Shown: piece after piece, positions 1 to 8,585 of the stretch
How positions within the stretch are numbered: the stretch's first letter is position 1
Layout of the letters: each line of letters opens with the position of its first letter
DNA from: a virus
Length of the DNA stretch: 35,057 nt
IMG/VR virus record: IMGVR_UViG_3300045738_001277
Coordinates: 1-35,057 of that record
Direction: 5' to 3' (one strand)
The notes under the pieces: model-generated
Told to the model about the DNA's origin: nothing
The model's input: the letters and a program-made list of their open reading frames with translations, nothing else
Database searches by the model: none
Translations under genes and position numbers: made by a program

Positions 1-158
1 GCGAGTGACGGATTCTTTTTCCACGCCATATACGGCTCGTGGTACTCCTTCTCTAGCCGCATATCAGGCAACGTAGCAGGATTTAATGCGCGTAGTGGCG
101 CTGCCTGCTTAGTAAGCCCTGCGAGAACACTATTTTTAATCGTCATCGATGGTCCCAT
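1..158 (-). CDS. Unrecognised protein, N-terminal part only (runs off left edge)
   Basis: The reading frame opens with ATG at 158 (a second in-frame ATG lies at 146) and stays open to the left edge of the window, giving about 52 codons. The readable N-terminus contains TIKNSVLAGLTKQAAPLRA, then a charged stretch (MRLEKEYHEPYMAW). No family is recognised. It starts 10 bp after the stop of the methyltransferase gene, so it belongs to the same operon. A GGGA sequence before the ATG at 146 makes that start slightly more attractive than 158. The LTKQAAP segment matches the K-x-A motif that recurs in the head-region proteins of this locus. The 3' end is outside the window. Confidence 0.55.
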   Translation of the reverse strand, partial: MGPSMTIKNSVLAGLTKQAAPLRALNPATLPDMRLEKEYHEPYMAWKKNPSL

Positions 159-168
159 CTATATGTTG

Positions 169-753
169 TTACCAACCGCCCATATACTTGCGCGCGCGTG
201 GTAGGTTTATTTGCGCTTCGCCGTCACTTTTAGCCGTCAAAGAAACTCTTCTACCATGTTCCCAACTAGTTCTAGTTACGTCGGTAAACCCTGTCATTTC
301 TAACAACTTAACAAGCATCGGATAATTTGGGTTGAACCAATTAGTACTTCGTTGGTTGCCTTCAAAAAGACGAAAAGTTGGCTTACCTTTAAGGTCAAAA
401 CACTCTGATTCCAAATACAATTTGCTCTTACATTTTGCACGCAACCTATGAAACAGGCCAACTGGATCATGTACATGATAAATCACACCGAAACAAGAAA
501 CGTGATCTGCGGCAGGAACCTGTAAAAATGAATCTGAAAGTACATCTAACTGCATAAAATTGATGTCATGCATTTTCGATGCCCTAACAGCATCAACACC
601 CATAGCGGATTTTGCACCTTTTTGAAGCGCTGTTTTTACAAATCCCCCAGACCAGCATCCTACATCCATATAAGACTTATCAACCATATCAGCTGGAAGT
701 CCATATTTTTTCCATCTCTTAGCGCATTCCTCCAAATCAAATGATAATTGCAT
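169..753 (-). CDS. Class I SAM-dependent methyltransferase, CmoB-like
   Basis: This 194-residue protein has a Rossmann-type methyltransferase core. Motif I is MDVGCWSGGF (residues 29-38), the acidic ribose-binding residue is D54 in GVDA, and motif IV is CFGVIYHV (87-94). The region after it (DPVGLFHRL, then LYLES) resembles the CmoB/DUF1698 group, which modifies wobble uridine in tRNA, but the protein lacks CmoB's long N-terminal extension. The true substrate is unknown; in phages such enzymes may also modify DNA, sugars or proteins. ATG at 753 is preceded by AAAGGT at suitable spacing and lies 9 bp after the baseplate-hub candidate. Together with the glycosyltransferase at 17870-19231 it is one of two enzyme genes lodged among virion genes. 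Confidence 0.75.
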   Translation of the reverse strand: MQLSFDLEECAKRWKKYGLPADMVDKSYMDVGCWSGGFVKTALQKGAKSAMGVDAVRASKMHDINFMQLDVLSDSFLQVPAADHVSCFGVIYHVHDPVGLFHRLRAKCKSKLYLESECFDLKGKPTFRLFEGNQRSTNWFNPNYPMLVKLLEMTGFTDVTRTSWEHGRRVSLTAKSDGEAQINLPRARKYMGGW

Positions 754-762
754 TGGTTACCT

Positions 763-2418
763 TTAAATCCCACCAACGCCCGGTACGGGAGCGTCTACTA
801 ATGATGTTCCACGCCAACTATCCTTCCACAGTGGAGGACGATCTACGCTAAATCCATCCACATTATTTTCAGATTCATTTCTAAGATGAGCTATCTGAAA
901 CGAAGTCCCAGCACTAGCTTGTTGCGCATTCATATTTATTGTAACACTTATAACCGTTCCGAGAATATTCTGAGAAGTTGCGTCTGCCCGGGTTCCTATA
1001 CCCCCACCTTCTGAAGTTCCCTCAATTAACACAGTAGATCCCGGAGCAATATCCAACCGAAGTTTGCCGGAAATGGAACCGCGCCGTCCCTGTAATATTT
1101 CGTACACATATACTGATTCAGCGTATCGATTCATAAGTCCCATTTGTGTCCCGCGCAAAGCAGACGGAACTGGCGTTGTGGGAGCACTCCCGCTACCGGG
1201 ACTTGTTGAACTACCAGTAGTTCCGCCGTACGCATATGACCCTTGAGAATACGAGGACGGAACAATCATGCTGCTCATCCACGACGGCGCCTGCTTAAAC
1301 ATGATCAAACCGTCATCAATATGCGGTGGAGAATAGTACCCGCCGAGAGAAGTAACCTGTGGTTCTCCAAAGTTCTGTTCAAAACTAGTTAATGTTGAGC
1401 GAGAACCTACGATACCAACTGCACGTAGTAAACGATCCATTTGCGCACTGGTATCCATAGCTACGTATTCTGTTGCTCTAATGACCTGCCACGGATCGCG
1501 TAAGCCTGGGATATACGGAACGGCATACGCATTTTTAACCCGGGGACAAATAGCAAACATGAAGTTCGGACAAAAGTCTCCAACAAGCTTATTCCACATG
1601 GTACTCGTGGCAAATGATTGAAACGTTTGTTTTGCAAATGCCATGGATATACCGCGGCCAACAGCTTCAAGCTGGATATCGACATCTAGGCGTAGTGGTA
1701 CGTACTTATACCCGCCTGTCATTCGTGCAAGTGCTTTACGTACTGACTTATTATTAGTGTCACGCGACGTCACCATAGTGCCAGTTGCACTTCTAATTCT
1801 GTGTAAGTTTAGATAGTCTTCCTGAGCCATTTTGAGAAACCACTCATGAAGACCAAGTACCCAAAAATCTCTTATCAGATCGTCATCAGTTACATCGTCG
1901 TGGATCCACGAGGGCATAAACGAGGGATCCCCGTTACCACTACCTGCACCAGGTTGATTACACGGCATCAGCCAGTCATAGGGATTACCTGGATGACTGT
2001 TTGCGCTTAAACAAGATCCATATGCAAGATCTGATAACCAATGCCGCGCTTGTATCATGAGATGAATTTGTTGTCGTGTCTTTTGAAAAGTTAATCCAGT
2101 GACGTATCCCTCAAAAATACATATGGCTGCGGTGGGCCACCGTTCTCCATCTGGGTGAGCGGGCGCGTCATTTATTTCCATATAGATAAAGACTTTTGAT
2201 TCATCAGAGCCTGTTACTTCAAAGTTTCTGACTAATCTATGCGCAGTAGCCGGAACATTTGTTCCTGCAAGACGCCCTAGTGGCATAGTAAATTGCGCAA
2301 AAGGAATACCGCTTAACTCATACGTAACGCTACACGAAACAAGCTCATGCTGTTCCCGGCTATTGCCAAACGTTGCAAAAGCGCGCACCTGGTGCGTGGA
2401 TACGTTACGAATAACCAT
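763..2418 (-). CDS. Candidate baseplate hub protein (gp27/VgrG-hub-like)
   Basis: A 551-residue protein. The segment AICIFEGYVTGLTFQKT followed by QIHLMIQARHWLSDL, around residues 98-130, has the pattern of hub proteins of contractile tails, in which beta-barrel domains form the ring that holds the spike. Near the C-terminus, PGSTVLIEG and then a strand pair (GTVISVTINMN, then TSFQIAHLRN) look like a second barrel. A Gly/Ser/Thr/Pro-rich linker lies around residues 395-420. The position, three genes after the tape measure, is where hub proteins usually sit. The start ATG at 2418 lies 4 bp after the previous stop (TAAGTAATG), with only a weak ribosome site, suggesting translational coupling. 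The assignment rests on pattern and context, not a clear signature. Confidence 0.5.
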   Translation of the reverse strand: MVIRNVSTHQVRAFATFGNSREQHELVSCSVTYELSGIPFAQFTMPLGRLAGTNVPATAHRLVRNFEVTGSDESKVFIYMEINDAPAHPDGERWPTAAICIFEGYVTGLTFQKTRQQIHLMIQARHWLSDLAYGSCLSANSHPGNPYDWLMPCNQPGAGSGNGDPSFMPSWIHDDVTDDDLIRDFWVLGLHEWFLKMAQEDYLNLHRIRSATGTMVTSRDTNNKSVRKALARMTGGYKYVPLRLDVDIQLEAVGRGISMAFAKQTFQSFATSTMWNKLVGDFCPNFMFAICPRVKNAYAVPYIPGLRDPWQVIRATEYVAMDTSAQMDRLLRAVGIVGSRSTLTSFEQNFGEPQVTSLGGYYSPPHIDDGLIMFKQAPSWMSSMIVPSSYSQGSYAYGGTTGSSTSPGSGSAPTTPVPSALRGTQMGLMNRYAESVYVYEILQGRRGSISGKLRLDIAPGSTVLIEGTSEGGGIGTRADATSQNILGTVISVTINMNAQQASAGTSFQIAHLRNESENNVDGFSVDRPPLWKDSWRGTSLVDAPVPGVGGI

Positions 2419-2421
2419 TAC

Positions 2422-3216
2422 TTACACTGCTACTCCTGTTCTAAGTTCGTCCAAGTGATGCGCAAGCGCTAAGATAAGCCCACCAAATTTGTAAGCAAGC
2501 TGGTCGTGATCAAACCAAAGATTGGAAAATGTCTTGAACGGTTCACTTGTTCTGTAAAACAATTCAGCCTGTGTCTCTGCACCCATCCCTGTACGTAATT
2601 GCTCTGCAACTGCAGCTAGATCATGCTGGGGTCGTTTCAGGGACTTAACTAGATAACTATCTCCTGATGAAGGATTCTCTAGTCGAATGAGCAGGTTCGA
2701 TCCCTGTAGCAAGATCCCTTCAGATAAACCACCTGTAAGTGTGAATGAACCTGTAGTAGTAGAAATTGGCTTTGAATTTCTTCGGATCGTAAAGGTACTG
2801 CCTGCGCCAACTGTTACATGCCATTCTTCATAAAGCTGCCCGCTAACAGACTCTTGAACGATTTCCTGAATAGTCGCATAAGACCCGGCCGTGGAGTGTT
2901 CTGGTACCACAGTTACCCCAAACGCCGCATCGAAAATACCGCGCTTTGTTGGCGGCCAATATGTAACTCGTGGGTCAAACTCTAGTACAAACTCTTCCAG
3001 TTCGGTGGTATGGAGCATCGTCATAATTTCAGCTAAGCGGTAATTCATCATCCATCGGTCAGCCGCGGGCCCAAATACAATCTTACGAACGCGATCAAAT
3101 TTGCTGGGTATGGAAAGCTGCCCGTACCCCTCGGGCACAAATTCATCCCCGACGTAATGACTGCTTACACCCGGCAAAGCAGGGTTAAGAAGTAGTGTTC
3201 TAACGTGATTAATCAT
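2422..3216 (-). CDS. Unrecognised tail/baseplate-region protein
   Basis: 264 residues with no recognised motif. A central segment of alternating beta-type residues (YEEWHVTVGAGSTFTIRRN, then TTGSFTLTGGLSEGILLQG) suggests a beta-sandwich inserted between helical ends, and the C-terminus (LAYKFGGLILALAHHLDELR) is an amphipathic helix. It lies between the 164-residue protein and the hub candidate, downstream of the tape measure, so a baseplate or tail-tip role is likely by context only. The gap to the upstream gene is 15 bp. The start at 3216 has a poor Shine-Dalgarno (AGGTT about 10 bases upstream). Confidence 0.55.
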   Translation of the reverse strand: MINHVRTLLLNPALPGVSSHYVGDEFVPEGYGQLSIPSKFDRVRKIVFGPAADRWMMNYRLAEIMTMLHTTELEEFVLEFDPRVTYWPPTKRGIFDAAFGVTVVPEHSTAGSYATIQEIVQESVSGQLYEEWHVTVGAGSTFTIRRNSKPISTTTGSFTLTGGLSEGILLQGSNLLIRLENPSSGDSYLVKSLKRPQHDLAAVAEQLRTGMGAETQAELFYRTSEPFKTFSNLWFDHDQLAYKFGGLILALAHHLDELRTGVAV

Positions 3217-3231
3217 GATCTCAGCTAACCT

Positions 3232-3726
3232 TTAAGTGTGCGGCGGAACATGGAAGTTAATCGAAAAATCAGCAAGATTCTTCTGTTCTTGCGCGCGTAA
3301 GGCAACCTGCATACCGGTTAGATATGCATGAAATGCTCGCCCTGATGCACCGCCAATTGCAAATTGCATTGCCTGTCCGTGTCGAGAAAGCCGAAACTCA
3401 TCGTAGTAATTGATGAGCTGCTCGGGACCTGTCATTGCATGCCCTTGTGGGCACGTATCTGCAAAAGCAAGTCCAGACATGGTTGCTGCGGCAATGCCTT
3501 CTCCAAATGAATATACATATATGAAGTCGCGTAGTGTGTGAAGAAACTGTTGCTGTCCCTGGAATTGCACAGTGAATCCCGTAATGATAGCTTTCATAAA
3601 GAGCGGCGCGGGACCGCTGCTCCACGGACCCGGAGCAACACGTATTTGTACCGGTAGAAAACCCGCCACATCCTTAGGCGGAATCAAAGCAACTCTTCCG
3701 GGTATATTAGGGAATACTAATGCCAT
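3232..3726 (-). CDS. Unrecognised small tail/baseplate protein, possibly tube-fold
   Basis: 164 residues, predicted mostly beta with hydrophobic strands (FMKAIITGFTVQFQG; FIYVYSF) and a C-terminal strand pattern, RAFHAYLTGMQVALRAQEQ then ADFSINFHV. That last pattern resembles the closing strands of tail-tube-like folds found in tube initiator and baseplate proteins, but the resemblance is loose. ATG at 3726 has AGGAA six bases upstream. It is the first gene after the tape measure and is followed 15 bp later by the 264-residue protein. Role in tail tip or baseplate is inferred from position. Confidence 0.55.
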   Translation of the reverse strand: MALVFPNIPGRVALIPPKDVAGFLPVQIRVAPGPWSSGPAPLFMKAIITGFTVQFQGQQQFLHTLRDFIYVYSFGEGIAAATMSGLAFADTCPQGHAMTGPEQLINYYDEFRLSRHGQAMQFAIGGASGRAFHAYLTGMQVALRAQEQKNLADFSINFHVPPHT

Positions 3727-3747
3727 AACTAATTCCTATCAGCCAAG

Positions 3748-6700
3748 CTAAGGCGTGGAGTCTGCACTATTGTCAGGCGCAACTTCGCCGCCGCCGTCAC
3801 CAAGTATCGTTAATTTCATCGCGTTGATTGTAAAATTATCCGCAATCCGCTTGATTGCTTTAATTAGCGGCGCATCTTCACCAGCCGCTTCTTCATCAAC
3901 ATATGCGTCGTCTCTATCGAATTCATCTATTAAAGTTCTATCAACCTCTCCTGCCGTGCCCTCGTCACCTAAATCTTCAAACCGAGTGCCGCCGGCAGCT
4001 TTTAATTGATCCAGCTCCTTCTGTTCTGCTTCAGTGAGTGCGTCGCCCCCAGCGACTTTCGTCTCTAGTTCTCGCCGACGTTTCTCGCGTGTGGCTTCCC
4101 GCTCAATCTCTGCGAGATCTGCCCCGCTACCCAGCCTCGCAACTAGGTCCTCGTCACCTTTAAGATCCTCGACATCAATTCCAGCCAACTCCGCTAACGT
4201 CTCTAATACTTTTTCCCTTCGTTTTTCCGGGGCCTCTCGCGCCTGCTCTTGGCGTGCTTTAACACGCTCTTCTTCTTCTTTCGTCATCTTTCCACCGGTT
4301 CCCTTGCCGATTTCTCCTGTAGCCCCGGCTTCTTGATAGCGCCTGTCAATCTCTGCAGCTCTAGTATTCATGCTGGTTAACAACGCATCAACTTTACCAG
4401 GCTCCGCTTTTCTTGCTTCCGCTAAACTTCCGTGCTCTTTGATTAATCGTTCGAGCTCGCCTTTGTCTGCTTCCAAGCCTTCAACTAAATCAACACCACC
4501 TTTGCCCAACTGCTTCATTGAATTGAGATTACCAAGGAACTTATTAGTAAGTGATCCAGCTTCTTTAAATGCAGCCTTTTGCGCCCGATCAACTTTCTTT
4601 GCGTAGTCAGGAGAGGTTGCGTCTCCCCCTATTGCGTCTTGCAGTTTCTGCATCCGCGTCGCAGTTGCCGCGGTTTCTTTTGCGTCCACTGTCGTTGCTA
4701 GGTACGCATCGCCCTGCTTGTCCAGGATCTTATTAGCAGCGTCTGCTGCTTTCCCAATACTGGCTACGGCCTTAGCACGCTCACCTTTACCGAAGTCAGT
4801 TAGTTTCCCAGAAGAGTCTCGCCACTTACCGCTTCTATCTTCATCAATCAGCTCCATTTTTTCTCGGTTTTTTCTAATTGCCTCCATTGCACCTACCATA
4901 GCGTCTTGAACATCGCCTGCGGGAATCCCCCCTAGTATCCTCCCCACTGCGTCTTTAATGCTTGTATCACCCCCCTGCACAATGTCCATAAGCTCGCGCA
5001 ACGGCCCCCGACTTGTTAACGGGGCAAGTGCGCCACGGATCGCCGCGTCCTGTCGCGCCGTTGCCGTAACACGTTGTCGTTGCTTTAGAGTCTGCCCGCC
5101 CATTGTTTGCAGGGCCACGTCGAAGTTATCGTACCCCTGGTCCTGGGCTGCGCGGTTACCCTCGGCTTCGATGCCGGCTGCCAGGCTCGGCAGCATGTTA
5201 TCGATTTGCGCATCCGAAAGACCCATCGCCTTTAACCTTGGTCGTGCCTTTTGATCAACAAACTTCTGCCAAGACTCGGTGTCCCTTCGATCGTCAGCGG
5301 TAGCCTCTTCCCAGATCTCCTGAGCTAACGGACCGGTAACAGCGGCTGAAACCTTCGCACGTTGTTCCGCATTAAGACTAGTCCCACCCCTTAACGCGCG
5401 ATTGAGGGCGATTCCTGTGGCCCGGCCAGCAACTCGACCACCCATCTCCTGCATCTGCATCGTTTCAATCGCGTCGACAATCTCCGGGTTCTCTGCTATG
5501 TACTTTTGATTACCGGCTGGGTCGGTAATAAAGTCCTGGTACATGTCAGCTTCGAGGTCAGACAGCCCGCTGGATTTAAAGATCTCCCGCATCTTGTTGG
5601 GGTTGGTCATGAGGTCGAGCATCGACTGGCCTTCAAACTCGGCGTCGCCGCGTTTAATAGCCTTCATCAATTTTTCAGCACGACTTCCTGCCTTAAAGCT
5701 GCCGCCAGCAATTTGATCTTCCATCCGGAATATCGCAGCTGTACTCATACCGGCCTGGCTTGCCATGCCCTGCTCAGTAGACTTTGTGATCATTGCTGCC
5801 GCTTCATCTGAACTCACGGTGCCAAACACACCAGCCCAGCCCATGTCAGCAACTGCTCGTCCGCCAATTGCGCCGCGCTGCCCAGCGACAACCGCTAAGC
5901 TTCTGTGGAGTCCGAGCTGGTCTCCAATCGATGCCGCGGCAGACGTCAATGCCATGATGGAATCGATGCCCATTCCGGTGTTATCTGAGATCGCCTTAGT
6001 CATACGGACCATACGCTCTAGTTCTGCGGCGGGCATGCTAGCAATCCCGCCCTGCGTCAGCTGATTAAGCCCCTCGATGATCTGTGACATAGGTGCATTT
6101 GGGTTACCTAGATCACCAAAGATCTCACGCATGGCGTCTACAGCGCCTGCAAGGCCCTCCATGCGGCTCTTAACGCGTTTAGCGTCAAACTGCCTTAGTT
6201 TGGTCCTGAAAGCCTCCTCGCCACCAGGGCCGGCGTCCTTGGATGCTTTAACGTCAGCTACCGAAATTCCTTCATCTTCAGCGAGAGCCTCATATTGATC
6301 TTCACGACTCATCGTACCTATACTGCGCACACCAAGCATTCCACGCTTAGTCATCTCTTCATACATCAGCCCGGCCTGCCCCATACTGATGCCGTGCTGA
6401 CTGAACTCACTGTCAGGGTCATCAAGAGCATCTTTAAACGCGTCCACCATTTCTTTTACTGAAGACTGTGCGCCATCAGCATCAGCCGATCCACCTAAAC
6501 CGCGCATCCCAGTCACAGGATCAACGGCGTAGCGGCCGCCTTCCATTAACCCCCTAGCAAGCACAGCAGCGCTACCTTTACGACCGTGCAATTTATCAAG
6601 AAGATCAGGCATCATTTGCGCCATGATCGGCGTAAATTGTGCCATGTGCCCCGCCATGGACGCAGCAGTAGCCTGCTGATCCAGGCCCATATCCATGCCC

Positions 6701-7059
6701 ATCATTTGACCCGAGCCAATGAGGAACCTCGTCATGGCCGGGCGATCTGCCTGGGCGCCAGCGCCAACCGCCTCCTGCATCTCTTTTTGACGTTGCTCAA
6801 TCCTGTATTGATCGTAGAGGTTTTGCGTCCCCATAAACTGGCCGGGAACTAAACCCTGATTACCCATGAACCCATGAATCATGGGCTGGGTTATCATATT
6901 GAGCATACCGAGGCCGGGAATGTTTCCCGCAGGGTTTCCGCCGCCCATTTGATAACCAGAGAATAGGCTATTACCGCCGCCTTGCGCGACGCTATTCATG
7001 AACACACTACCGCCCATCGCCGGTTGTGGTCCGAACATGCCTCCGCCTGGAAATCCCAT
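3748..7059 (-). CDS. Tape measure protein
   Basis: At 1103 residues this is the longest gene in the window. It lies directly after two overlapping chaperone-like genes, the standard place for a tape measure. The N-terminus (about residues 1-75) is rich in Gly, Met, Pro and Gln; the rest is almost all helical. Highly charged coiled-coil segments occur near residues 710-1000 (for example KMTKEEEERVKARQEQAREA). The C-terminus is acidic and ends near a hydrophobic helix. No peptidoglycan hydrolase motif is visible. With the usual relation of about 0.15 nm of tail per residue, the tail would be around 165 nm long; this is inference. ATG at 7059 has AAGGA about ten bases upstream. Many long plus-strand frames overlap it and are shadows of its codon bias. 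Confidence 0.85.
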   Translation of the reverse strand: MGFPGGGMFGPQPAMGGSVFMNSVAQGGGNSLFSGYQMGGGNPAGNIPGLGMLNMITQPMIHGFMGNQGLVPGQFMGTQNLYDQYRIEQRQKEMQEAVGAGAQADRPAMTRFLIGSGQMMGMDMGLDQQATAASMAGHMAQFTPIMAQMMPDLLDKLHGRKGSAAVLARGLMEGGRYAVDPVTGMRGLGGSADADGAQSSVKEMVDAFKDALDDPDSEFSQHGISMGQAGLMYEEMTKRGMLGVRSIGTMSREDQYEALAEDEGISVADVKASKDAGPGGEEAFRTKLRQFDAKRVKSRMEGLAGAVDAMREIFGDLGNPNAPMSQIIEGLNQLTQGGIASMPAAELERMVRMTKAISDNTGMGIDSIMALTSAAASIGDQLGLHRSLAVVAGQRGAIGGRAVADMGWAGVFGTVSSDEAAAMITKSTEQGMASQAGMSTAAIFRMEDQIAGGSFKAGSRAEKLMKAIKRGDAEFEGQSMLDLMTNPNKMREIFKSSGLSDLEADMYQDFITDPAGNQKYIAENPEIVDAIETMQMQEMGGRVAGRATGIALNRALRGGTSLNAEQRAKVSAAVTGPLAQEIWEEATADDRRDTESWQKFVDQKARPRLKAMGLSDAQIDNMLPSLAAGIEAEGNRAAQDQGYDNFDVALQTMGGQTLKQRQRVTATARQDAAIRGALAPLTSRGPLRELMDIVQGGDTSIKDAVGRILGGIPAGDVQDAMVGAMEAIRKNREKMELIDEDRSGKWRDSSGKLTDFGKGERAKAVASIGKAADAANKILDKQGDAYLATTVDAKETAATATRMQKLQDAIGGDATSPDYAKKVDRAQKAAFKEAGSLTNKFLGNLNSMKQLGKGGVDLVEGLEADKGELERLIKEHGSLAEARKAEPGKVDALLTSMNTRAAEIDRRYQEAGATGEIGKGTGGKMTKEEEERVKARQEQAREAPEKRREKVLETLAELAGIDVEDLKGDEDLVARLGSGADLAEIEREATREKRRRELETKVAGGDALTEAEQKELDQLKAAGGTRFEDLGDEGTAGEVDRTLIDEFDRDDAYVDEEAAGEDAPLIKAIKRIADNFTINAMKLTILGDGGGEVAPDNSADSTP

Positions 7060-7077
7060 ATATCACGCATCCTTGCG

Positions 7078-7521
7078 TTAATTACTAGGCTCGTCTGACT
7101 CCGTCAACCAACGAGACATTGCGTCAATTTGCGCCTTAATCATTGGGTCGTCGGGATCGCCAAATGCATTTGCCCAGGACTCTTTTAGTCCTGCATATTT
7201 ACTCTTTTCTTTGTTAGCCGCAGTTTCTTCTTTCCCCTTTAACCAGGGTAAATCTAGATCACGACTTTTGTCATAAATAGTGTTTGCGGCTTCCCACACA
7301 TTATGTAACGATTCTTGCCCAAGATTTGCATTGCTTAACTGTGAAACTACTTGTCTATGTAACATGTCGTAGAGACGTAGTTCATTTTGCTTCTGCATCT
7401 CTGTTATCAATAACCGAATCTTAAACCTGTCACGATCCTTTCGGGTATCTATGCGGCTAAAATCAATTAACCCGCGCGCCGCTGCTTGTAGTATCAGGGC
7501 ACCGACTCGATTCCCTTCCAA
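7078..7521 (-). CDS. Tail assembly chaperone, downstream frame (gpT-like)
   Basis: A 147-codon frame lying in the -1 frame relative to the preceding gene and overlapping its end by 28 bp. Its only upstream start is a TTG at 7521 inside that overlap, with no good ribosome site; the first ATG is at residue 38. This is the arrangement of lambda G/GT and equivalent gene pairs in many myoviruses, where the second frame is translated mainly as an extension of the first after a -1 frameshift. The product is charged and helical (DTRKDRDRFKIRLLITEMQ; then GLKESWANAFGDPDDP). It ends 18 bp before the tape measure start, which these chaperones bind. If expressed alone it would need the TTG or an internal ATG. 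Confidence 0.65.
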   Translation of the reverse strand: MEGNRVGALILQAAARGLIDFSRIDTRKDRDRFKIRLLITEMQKQNELRLYDMLHRQVVSQLSNANLGQESLHNVWEAANTIYDKSRDLDLPWLKGKEETAANKEKSKYAGLKESWANAFGDPDDPMIKAQIDAMSRWLTESDEPSN

Positions 7522-8549
7522 AAATCCGAGTCATCTACTCTCGCCTCCAACTTTTCTACCAGTCTTTGAAAGCGCTGATGCTCCATACCAACGACGCGCC
7601 GCATAGACTCACTAGAAAGTACGTTGTCGTGTAACCACGTCTCCAATACAGGCAAAGCTGTTTGCGCATCCTCACCTATAGCCGGGGCATCCCACTCGAT
7701 ATCCGCAATGACAGGAACCAGATTCATTGCTGATGGCGTTGAAATCTTTTCAATCGACATAGCTAGTCGGTAGTTAGTGAAGACACGGTAAAACTCCCCC
7801 TGGTCCGGAACTTTACCATCACGAAAATCGTAGGCTGTTTGTTGTAGTGCAATATCAGCTTCCTCTGTGAGGAGCGTACGATATTGAACCGTAACCCTGT
7901 CTCCAAAGAGATGCACATCCTTGTAAAAACGTGTGCCCCCTAAAATAGACATCAAAAAATCTTGCTTATCCCTGTTAGTAACATCCGGGGTTTCTTTAAT
8001 GTTCGTGTCCCATCCACAGTGGGAACATAGATTACTCGGTTTTTGTTTAATGCCGATAGGATCGTCATCCGCATCCACCGGTGACGCTTCGATCGCCTGT
8101 GACGGGTCATCTACGACATCTAAGCCCCCCTCCTGAGACGCAACCTCGATAGCCTCGGCAACGCCCGGAGCAACCATCTCTGGTGTTACAGGTTGTACTG
8201 GTTGCGCGGCTTGCGCTTCCCGCAGCTCTTCAAATGCTTGCGTAAGCTCCTCCTGTTTTTCTGGCGGCAGGTCATCAAAATTTACTGTCTCTGGAGCTGT
8301 TGGCGTTGCGCCGCTTGTCTCTAAATCAGAAACAGCTTGCGCCTGCTCTTCTGCAACCGCTGCCATAAAAGCTTTCAAGTCTGGAACAGGATCACCTTCT
8401 TTCCACCCCGCGCTCTTCAAAAATTCAATCTCCTCGGGCATAAGCTTCATCTTTTTCCCGGGAGGAAACGGTAATTGATTCACCGGCACAGCAGCTGCTT
8501 CTTGTGCAGATGGCGCCGCCTTCTTTCTAAGGTCAAGTTTTTTAGCCAT
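7494..8549 (-). CDS. Tail assembly chaperone, upstream frame (gpG-like)
   Basis: 351 residues. Residues 1-160 are low-complexity and rich in Ala, Pro, Glu and Gln. A folded region begins at the CSHCGWD motif near residue 174, a single CxxC pair, and runs through RTLLTEEADIALQQTAYDF to the C-terminus (DFWKGIESVP). Its place before the tape measure and its overlap with a second gene in the -1 frame mark it as the first half of a tail assembly chaperone pair. It is longer than lambda gpG, as is common in large myoviruses. ATG at 8549 follows GGAGA about 11 bases upstream. A shift at the T run 7520-7524 would give a fusion of about 490 residues. Confidence 0.65.
   Translation of the reverse strand: MAKKLDLRKKAAPSAQEAAAVPVNQLPFPPGKKMKLMPEEIEFLKSAGWKEGDPVPDLKAFMAAVAEEQAQAVSDLETSGATPTAPETVNFDDLPPEKQEELTQAFEELREAQAAQPVQPVTPEMVAPGVAEAIEVASQEGGLDVVDDPSQAIEASPVDADDDPIGIKQKPSNLCSHCGWDTNIKETPDVTNRDKQDFLMSILGGTRFYKDVHLFGDRVTVQYRTLLTEEADIALQQTAYDFRDGKVPDQGEFYRVFTNYRLAMSIEKISTPSAMNLVPVIADIEWDAPAIGEDAQTALPVLETWLHDNVLSSESMRRVVGMEHQRFQRLVEKLEARVDDSDFWKGIESVP
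7518..7524 (-). promoter_or_regulatory. Candidate -1 ribosomal frameshift site
   Basis: On the minus strand the heptamer T_TTT_TGG sits in the zero frame of the upstream chaperone gene. A -1 slip lets the Phe codon TTT re-pair perfectly and continues in the frame of the 147-codon gene. The A-site codon TGG would not re-pair well, so this is not the canonical X_XXY_YYZ form; single-tRNA slippage at the P site is the plausible mechanism. No downstream pseudoknot could be judged by eye. Confidence 0.4.
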
Positions 8550-8585
8550 ATCTAATAATCTCCATAACGTGCCACATAAAACAAA

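Noticed and set aside
3748-7059. Lytic transglycosylase or peptidase domain in the tape measure
   Set aside because: No catalytic motif of either kind could be found.
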